This document shows positions 1-3,734 of a stretch of 5,348 nucleotides of DNA, one piece after another (the stretch's first letter is position 1; each line of letters begins with the position of its first letter). The position numbers were made by a program, and so were the translations under genes. Where the stretch lies: NCBI GenBank assembly GCA_902494625.1, contig CABUUB010000101.1, positions 1-5,348 of the forward strand, in the 5' to 3' direction. The stretch comes from an uncultured Collinsella sp. (GTDB taxonomy: Bacteria > Actinomycetota > Coriobacteriia > Coriobacteriales > Coriobacteriaceae). The notes below the pieces were generated by a model. That model saw only the letters and a program-made list of their open reading frames with translations, had not been told where the DNA came from and made no database searches.

Positions 1-417
1 GAGCGCATCAAGAAGGTCCACGACTTCCTCACCGTGGGCGCCGCCGCTCCCATGCAGGAAGCCGTCGTCACCGCCCTCAAATTCGACGACAGCTATTACG
101 ATGAGGTCCTCGACCTCTACACCACCAAGCGCGACCTGTTCTGCCAGGGACTCGACAGCATCGGTCTTGAGCATAACGTGCCGCAGGGCGCCTACTACGT
201 CATGATGGACATCTCTGAGTTTGGCTATGACAGCGACCTCGAGTTCTGTGAAGACCTCGCGTCTAAAGTGGGTGTGGGCGCCGTGCCCGGCTCGAGCTTC
301 TTCCGCGAGCCCGTCAACCATCTGATTCGTTTCCACTTTGCCAAGCGAGACGAGACGCTTAACGCGGCGCTGGAGAACCTCAAGTCGCTACGTGATAAAA
401 TCAAGCCGCGCGGGTAA
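1..417 (+). CDS. PLP-dependent class I/II aminotransferase, C-terminal part (5' end outside window)
   Basis: The frame is open from base 1 to a TAA at 415-417, giving the last 138 residues of a protein that begins before the window. The sequence matches the C-terminal half of fold-type I aminotransferases of the aspartate/kynurenine-aminotransferase type. It opens with KKVHDFLTVGAAAPMQEA (residues 4-21), the helix that normally follows the PLP-lysine segment by a few dozen residues, so the Schiff-base lysine lies upstream and is not seen. QGAYYVMMD (62-70) and VGAVPGSSFF (92-101) are the usual small-domain blocks. Arg110 in LIRFHFA is the expected arginine that binds the substrate alpha-carboxylate. 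The enzyme would transfer an amino group between an amino acid and a 2-oxoacid in the cytoplasm; the substrate cannot be told from this part. The C-terminus looks complete, and a terminator follows 26 bases after the stop. The family is confident, the specificity is not. Confidence 0.9.
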   Translation, partial: ERIKKVHDFLTVGAAAPMQEAVVTALKFDDSYYDEVLDLYTTKRDLFCQGLDSIGLEHNVPQGAYYVMMDISEFGYDSDLEFCEDLASKVGVGAVPGSSFFREPVNHLIRFHFAKRDETLNAALENLKSLRDKIKPRG

Positions 418-442
418 GGACGGCCCGGCAACTAAAGCAACC

Positions 443-483
443 AAAGAAGCCCCGCACCGCCCGCCGCGTTGCGAGGCTTCTTT
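443..483 (+). terminator. Intrinsic terminator of the aminotransferase gene
   Basis: AAAGAAGCC (443-451) pairs with GGCTTCTTT (475-483). After one C/A mismatch, CGCA (453-456) pairs with TGCG (470-473), leaving a 13-base GC-rich loop. The T-rich 3' arm serves as the U tract. The site is 26 bases after the stop codon and immediately before the next promoter, so it separates the two plus-strand genes into different transcripts. The A-rich left arm means it could also stop minus-strand transcription weakly. Confidence 0.8.
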
Positions 484-492
484 CTATAGCGC

Positions 493-520
493 TTTCTTAA
501 ATGGTTTAGAGCTCTATACT
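493..520 (+). promoter_or_regulatory. Putative promoter of the ROK kinase gene
   Basis: TATACT at 515-520 is a good -10 element (5 of 6 to TATAAT). The best upstream partner is TTTCTT at 493-498 with a 16-base spacer, a poor -35 box. Transcription would start near 527, giving a leader of about 30 bases that includes a purine-rich ribosome site (AGAGAGAGGAA, 544-554) 4 bases before the ATG at 559. The weak -35 and the overlapping palindrome suggest a regulated rather than a strong constitutive promoter, which is inference. Confidence 0.5.
504..519. promoter_or_regulatory. Palindrome overlapping the -10 box; candidate operator
   Basis: GTTTAGAGCTCTATAC is a 16-base inverted repeat with one mismatched pair, and its core TAGAGCTCTA (507-516) is a perfect palindrome. 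It covers the spacer end and the first two to five bases of the proposed -10 element, where a bound dimeric repressor would block RNA polymerase. No regulator gene is visible nearby and only one copy was seen, so an operator role is a guess from position. Confidence 0.3.
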
Positions 521-558
521 TTAGTCACGGAGCAACTCGTCCCAGAGAGAGGAATACT

Positions 559-1449
559 ATGGCAGAGCAGCAGCTTATCGGAGCGCTCGAGGCCGGTGGC
601 ACCAAGATGGTCTGCGCCACGGGCTATGCGGACGGTACGGTCCTAGAGCGCGAGCAAATCGCGACCACGACCCCGCAGGAGACCGTCGAGGCCGTCAACG
701 CGTGGTTTGCCGACAAGGGCATCGCCGCGCTGGGCATCGGCGCATTTGGCCCCACCGCAGTCAACCCCACTTCGCCCCAATACGGCAAGATCCTGGAGAC
801 GCCCAAAACGGCATGGCGCTACTTTGACCTGCTGGGCACTATCCAAAACGAGCTCAATATCCCCTGCGGCTACGACACCGACGTCAACGTTGCCTGCTTG
901 GGCGAGGTCACCTTTGGTTGCGCCAAGGGCCTTACCGATGTGGTCTACCTGACCATCGGCACCGGCGTGGGCGCCGGCGTGCTCTCGGGCGGTAAGCTCG
1001 TACACGGCATGATGCATCCCGAGGCCGGTCACATCCTGGTCACGCGCGACCCGCGCGACACCATCGGCGAGCATAGCGCCTGCCCCTTCCACGACAACTG
1101 CCTCGAGGGCCTCATCGCCGGCCCCGGCGTTAAAAAGCGCTGGGATGGCAAGAGCGCCGGAGACATGGCCGATGACCCGGAGGCCATGGACCTGCTCGCC
1201 GGCTATCTGGCACAGGCGCTCATGACCTACACGCTGTGCTACGCGCCGCAAAAGATCATCATCGGCGGCGGCGTGGCCGACCACACCCCCATCGTGCCGC
1301 TCGCGCGCAAGAAGTGCGCCGAAATGCTCAACGGCTATATCGTCACGCCCGAGGTCAACGACATCGATAACTACATCGTCAACAACAGCCTCGAGGGCAA
1401 GCAGGGAATCATGGGCTGTCTGGCCCTGGGCGCACAGGCGCTTCAGTAG
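559..1449 (+). CDS. ROK-family sugar kinase, probable fructokinase
   Basis: This 296-residue protein has the normal length for ROK fructokinases of the ScrK/GmuE (YdhR) type, which phosphorylate fructose to fructose 6-phosphate with ATP in the cytoplasm. The N-terminal EAGGTK (11-16) is the first phosphate-binding loop. GAFGPTAVN (61-69) lies at the sugar pocket. DTDVNVA (106-112) carries the presumed catalytic base Asp108. TIGTGVGAG (132-140) is the second phosphate loop, and HPEAGH (153-158) holds the sugar-contacting Glu155 and His158. CPFHDNCLEG (175-184) supplies Cys175, His178 and Cys181, which with His158 would form the ROK zinc site. This C-P-x-H-x-x-C spacing is typical of the fructokinase branch rather than the CxCGxxGC of glucokinases and NagC-type regulators. 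There is no N-terminal helix-turn-helix, so it is an enzyme and not a ROK repressor. The ATG at 559 is supported by AGAGAGAGGAA just upstream. It appears monocistronic, between terminators at 443-483 and 1533-1578. Mannose or another hexose as substrate cannot be excluded. Confidence 0.9.
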   Translation: MAEQQLIGALEAGGTKMVCATGYADGTVLEREQIATTTPQETVEAVNAWFADKGIAALGIGAFGPTAVNPTSPQYGKILETPKTAWRYFDLLGTIQNELNIPCGYDTDVNVACLGEVTFGCAKGLTDVVYLTIGTGVGAGVLSGGKLVHGMMHPEAGHILVTRDPRDTIGEHSACPFHDNCLEGLIAGPGVKKRWDGKSAGDMADDPEAMDLLAGYLAQALMTYTLCYAPQKIIIGGGVADHTPIVPLARKKCAEMLNGYIVTPEVNDIDNYIVNNSLEGKQGIMGCLALGAQALQ

Positions 1450-1532
1450 CAGACGCACCCACAGGGGGTGGCGCGCCCGGCAAATCCGACCTACGGAACG
1501 ACGCCACCACACCTCATATAAGCCCTCAAATA

Positions 1533-1578
1533 AAAAAAGCCGCCTAGGACCAAGCAATACGTCCTAGGCGGCTTTTTT
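1533..1578. terminator. Bidirectional intrinsic terminator between convergent genes
   Basis: AAAAAAGCCGCCTAGGAC (1533-1550) and GTCCTAGGCGGCTTTTTT (1561-1578) are perfect 18-base complementary arms around a 10-base loop. Read on plus it ends in six T, and read on minus in seven T (1532-1538), so it can end the ROK kinase transcript from the left and the VanZ-like gene transcript from the right. The right arm overlaps the last codons and the stop of the VanZ-like gene. Confidence 0.93.
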
Positions 1579-2013
1579 GGCGCACATCAGCGACCGTAAG
1601 AGATATCGGAGCACAACGCCCGTTGCCGCTCCACAGCAGTCGATCATCACATCGGTGATCATGCCGGCGCGTCCCGGCACAAAGAGCTGAATCGTCTCGT
1701 CGATCGAAGGAATCAGCAGCAGGAACACCGCCGTGGGCAGCAGCACGTCAAAGGTGCGCCGGCCCTCAAAATCAAAGGCGTGCGTTGCCAGGATGCCGAG
1801 CACCGTATACTCGGTAAAATGCGCGCACTTGCGAACAACAAAGTTGGTCACCCATGCATATGGAAGTCCCACGCCGTGCAGGAAACCGCGGATAGCCACC
1901 ATGACCGTTAGGCTCAGCGAGCCCGACCCCGAGCCGGGAACCAGCGAATTGCCCCAGATCAAGAGCGCCATCAGGCAGGTCACGACCGCCCATTTTCGAT
2001 TGATCTTAACCAT
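1564..2013 (-). CDS. VanZ-like family membrane protein
   Basis: This 149-residue integral membrane protein shows the VanZ-like (PF04892) pattern. A first membrane helix (about 8-25) runs into IWGNSLVPG. RKCAHFTEYTVLGIL (61-75) contains the family's K-x-A-H-F-x-E-Y block. A third hydrophobic helix (about 88-104) is followed by DETIQLFVPGRAG (105-117) and DVMIDCCGAATG (121-132), with the conserved D/E-x-x-Q, P-G-R and D-x-x-x-D-x-x-G residues. About four membrane segments are predicted. VanZ itself gives low-level teicoplanin resistance in enterococcal vanA clusters, but no vanHAX genes are nearby and most chromosomal homologues have no proven role, so resistance should not be assumed. It starts 7 bases after the stop of the upstream membrane-anchored protein, suggesting one operon with coupled translation. 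Its last codons (K-K-A-A, TAG) lie inside the terminator stem. Confidence 0.88.
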   Translation of the reverse strand: MVKINRKWAVVTCLMALLIWGNSLVPGSGSGSLSLTVMVAIRGFLHGVGLPYAWVTNFVVRKCAHFTEYTVLGILATHAFDFEGRRTFDVLLPTAVFLLLIPSIDETIQLFVPGRAGMITDVMIDCCGAATGVVLRYLLRSLMCAKKAA

Positions 2014-2020
2014 GCAGAAG

Positions 2021-3421
2021 TTATGCCTCCGCGCGGAGCGGCGCGAAGCTGGCGGTACCGCCCTCGATTACGCTCAGATAGGCACGACCCGTACGCTTGG
2101 CGGTAGAGGACTGCAGGCGCTCGATCTCTTCCTCGAGGATCTGATTGACGCGCTCGTGACGACGATTTTCCATAATGCCGGCGGCAATAGCCTCGGCTCG
2201 CTCAATGCTCTCACGCGAGATACGGGCGGTATCCTCGGGGAACACAGCGCTGTGACGGCCGACATAGGCGGGGGCAGCAGGCTGAGGGGCAGCGACGGGA
2301 GCGGGGGCTGCAACAGGAGCAGGCTCGTCAATCTCATCCAGAATCGCGGTGGCGGCGGCCCACATGTCCTCGTGGCCCGAGTAATCGGCCATGGGGACAT
2401 CAACCTCGAGCGAGGCGTCCGGAAGGTCGCCGGTGTCGATGCGATCTTGGACTTCAATCGATGCGGTGATGGCTGCAGGCTCATCGAGGTCATCGAGATC
2501 GATGTCCGCGGCACCGGAGATGATAGGCATGCTGGCGAGGTTTGCATTGTACGGCGCAGCCTCAGCCGCCTGCTGCTGAGCAGGAGCGCCCCAAAGCGAG
2601 CTCTCGGCGGCACGGCGGGCGGCAACGGCCTCCTCGTCCGCGGTCATGGCTTCATCAACGTACGAATTATCGGCAGAAGCGTTCGCGTCCGCCGAGGTAG
2701 CGCTGTAGGCGTTATTGGATGCCGCGTTGGCAACGAGTGCCACGAAAGCCGCCGTGCTGCCCGCAGGGGCGGCCTGGGAGCCCGACACGGCACGCGCCGC
2801 GGCGGCGATGTCGTCGCGATTGAAGGAGCCGGTCTGCCCGCCGTTGGTGAGCTCGTCGATGGCGACTTGATAGACGTCGCGCGAGTGTGCAGGGTCGCAG
2901 CTCACCGGCGAATCGTCGTCGAGCATACTGTCGATCATGGACCAAGCCTCGTCCTCGTCCATAGCATCTGCGGCTCGAGCGATGGTAGGGACACCATCAT
3001 CGGCATGACGGCGCTGGAACGCACCAGTCAGGCCGGAAAGGAATGCCGAGGTAGACTGCTCCGACTGAGCCTGAGAAGCAGAAACAGCAGCGTAAGGAGT
3101 AGCATCCTGCTGCTGAGCTGGAATCGAGGCGGTCTTGAATTCGCTTTGATGCTGATTGAGATTGGCGGCACCGCCCATGGCATTGGGCTGGAACAGACGC
3201 TCTTCACGCTGCGCACGGTACTCGGAGATACCCAGCGAGGCGGCATAGATACCCACGCCCGCCACCGCGCCCACGGCGAAGGGAACCGCACCCGCCACGA
3301 CCGTCTCGTTCACCGACGAAAACGGCAGCGTCGCGGCATACATAACCACGGGAGCGGCAAGGCCGATCCCGCACGAAAGTCCGGCAAGGACTGCTCGTTG
3401 TGTTGCATCAGAAGAAGCCAT
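2021..3421 (-). CDS. Uncharacterised membrane-anchored protein with Ala/Asp-rich cytoplasmic region
   Basis: I do not recognise this 466-residue protein. Two hydrophobic segments (about 11-31 and 41-64), joined by a short polar loop, form a probable hairpin anchor. The following SEYRAQREER (66-75) is positively charged, so by the positive-inside rule the rest should be cytoplasmic. Residues about 80-385 are low-complexity, rich in Ala, Asp, Glu, Ser and Gln, including DIDLDDLDEP (307-316) and a Pro-Ala repeat APAPVAAPAPVAAPQPAAPA (367-386), and are probably mostly disordered. The C-terminus (about 400-440, around ESIERAE and VNQILEEEIERLQ) is charged and helical, possibly coiled coil, and ends in YLSVIEGGTASFAPLRAEA. 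A TTG at 3448 would add nine residues, but the ATG at 3421 is preferred because GGGGAG sits 5 bases before it. It is the first gene of a likely operon with the VanZ-like gene, so an envelope scaffold or adaptor role is possible, but that is speculation. Confidence 0.75.
   Translation of the reverse strand: MASSDATQRAVLAGLSCGIGLAAPVVMYAATLPFSSVNETVVAGAVPFAVGAVAGVGIYAASLGISEYRAQREERLFQPNAMGGAANLNQHQSEFKTASIPAQQQDATPYAAVSASQAQSEQSTSAFLSGLTGAFQRRHADDGVPTIARAADAMDEDEAWSMIDSMLDDDSPVSCDPAHSRDVYQVAIDELTNGGQTGSFNRDDIAAAARAVSGSQAAPAGSTAAFVALVANAASNNAYSATSADANASADNSYVDEAMTADEEAVAARRAAESSLWGAPAQQQAAEAAPYNANLASMPIISGAADIDLDDLDEPAAITASIEVQDRIDTGDLPDASLEVDVPMADYSGHEDMWAAATAILDEIDEPAPVAAPAPVAAPQPAAPAYVGRHSAVFPEDTARISRESIERAEAIAAGIMENRRHERVNQILEEEIERLQSSTAKRTGRAYLSVIEGGTASFAPLRAEA
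2026..2030 (-). promoter_or_regulatory. Ribosome site of the VanZ-like gene, inside the upstream gene
   Basis: On the minus strand GGAGG lies in the final Ala-Glu-Ala codons of the upstream gene, 12 bases before the VanZ-like ATG at 2013. The spacing is longer than usual and the site is covered by ribosomes finishing the upstream gene, which fits translational coupling of the pair. Confidence 0.5.
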
Positions 3422-3426
3422 GAGCT

Positions 3427-3432
3427 CTCCCC
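3427..3432 (-). promoter_or_regulatory. Ribosome site fixing the start at 3421
   Basis: GGGGAG on the minus strand ends 5 bases before the ATG at 3421-3419. The alternative in-frame TTG at 3448 has no comparable purine-rich sequence before it, so this site decides the start of the membrane-anchored protein. Confidence 0.7.
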
Positions 3433-3487
3433 ATCTTCCAGCACCCAAATCGCATCATTCAGTTGGCTGCGCGAGAGAAGATGAAGC

Positions 3488-3500
3488 GGGGCTATGCCCC
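3488..3500 (-). other. Small GC hairpin in the leader of the minus-strand operon
   Basis: GGGGC (3488-3492) and GCCCC (3496-3500) flank a 3-base loop. It lies about 55-65 bases downstream of the predicted transcription start and about 65 bases before the start codon. No U tract follows, so it is not a terminator. It may only stabilise the leader RNA, or mean nothing. Confidence 0.3.
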
Positions 3501-3557
3501 AAAGCAACGGTATATGGTTCGTTTCATCTGCGTTTTCCGTCGCGAAGCTTAAAAGCT

Positions 3558-3586
3558 ATTATGCGAAACCGCCCCGTCGATTGCAA
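3558..3586 (-). promoter_or_regulatory. Sigma-70-type promoter of the membrane-anchored protein / VanZ operon
   Basis: On the minus strand TTGCAA (3586-3581, 4 of 6 to TTGACA) and CATAAT (3563-3558, 5 of 6 to TATAAT) are separated by exactly 17 bases. Transcription would begin near 3551, giving a 5' leader of about 130 bases before the ATG at 3421. No other -35/-10 pair of this quality was seen in the interval. Coming after the rho terminator, it makes the downstream pair an independent unit. Confidence 0.65.
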
Positions 3587-3592
3587 GCGACG
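3575..3592. promoter_or_regulatory. Palindrome on the -35 box; candidate operator
   Basis: CGTCGATTGCAAGCGACG is an 18-base inverted repeat with a single mismatched pair (A3580/G3587). Its centre, TTGCAA, is itself the -35 hexamer of the minus-strand promoter. A further GTCG at 3595-3598 continues a CGAC/GTCG pattern beside it. A dimeric regulator bound here would compete with sigma factor. The regulator is unknown. Confidence 0.4.
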
Positions 3593-3665
3593 ATGTCGGA
3601 TTGAAACGGGAAACCTGCTGCTCGTCGGTCTTATGGTTAAAAATAAGCGCGGAGCGGCGATATGG

Positions 3666-3697
3666 AAAAGGGCCGAGGCTCAAAGCCCCGACCCTTT
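3666..3697 (-). terminator. Intrinsic terminator after rho
   Basis: Read on the minus strand, AAAGGG pairs with CCCTTT. The inner arms CGGGGC and GCCTCG pair around the loop TTTGA, with two G-U wobbles giving an unbroken 13-base-pair RNA stem ending in UUUU. On the plus strand the same two positions become C-A and A-C mismatches, so the structure favours the rho direction. It begins 37 bases after the rho stop codon. Confidence 0.75.
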
Positions 3698-3734
3698 ATC
3701 GCATTGATGACTATCACTGCGTGTGGATGACAAC

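Larger units (their letters stand above)
3422..3734. other. Gene-free interval between rho and the membrane-anchored protein gene
   Basis: This 313-base stretch has no convincing gene. From right to left it contains the rho terminator (3666-3697), about 75 bases with no recognised signal (3593-3665), a palindrome and promoter (3558-3592), a leader with a small hairpin (3488-3500), and the ribosome site of the minus-strand gene (3427-3432). It is more AT-rich around 3540-3565 and 3630-3665 than the flanking genes, as expected for regulatory DNA. A 95-codon plus-strand frame crosses it but overlaps the promoter, the terminator and the first codon of the real gene. Confidence 0.7.

Noticed and set aside
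1456..1470. CACCC/GGGTG hairpin just after the ROK kinase stop
   Set aside because: Only five base pairs with no T run after it. The strong terminator at 1533-1578 explains the transcript end better.
643..1557. 304-codon open frame on the minus strand
   Set aside because: It is antisense to the well-supported ROK kinase, starts inside the terminator loop and has Val/Ala/Gly/Asp-rich composition expected from the complement of GC-rich codons. No domain or ribosome site was seen.
1564..2013. Reading the VanZ-like gene as a glycopeptide resistance determinant
   Set aside because: No vanH, vanA, vanX, vanR or vanS genes are present, and VanZ-like proteins are common in chromosomes of susceptible bacteria.
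1733..3484. 583-codon open frame on the plus strand
   Set aside because: It lies antisense to both the VanZ-like gene and the membrane-anchored protein gene. Its product is an Arg/Gly/His-rich low-complexity sequence without a recognisable domain, it lacks a ribosome site, and it runs through the gene boundary, ribosome site and start codon of the opposite strand. It looks like a GC-driven shadow frame.
3598..3608. CGGATTGAAAC resembles the 3' end of some CRISPR repeats (GGATTGAAAC)
   Set aside because: It occurs only once, with no second repeat copy, regular spacing or cas gene in the window.
3588..3627. CGACGA/TCGTCG inverted repeat between rho and the minus-strand promoter
   Set aside because: The arms are only six bases with 28 bases between them, and such pairs are expected by chance in GC-rich DNA.
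3420..3707. 95-codon open frame on the plus strand in the gene-free interval
   Set aside because: It overlaps the start codon and promoter of the minus-strand operon and the rho terminator, has no ribosome site and no recognisable sequence.
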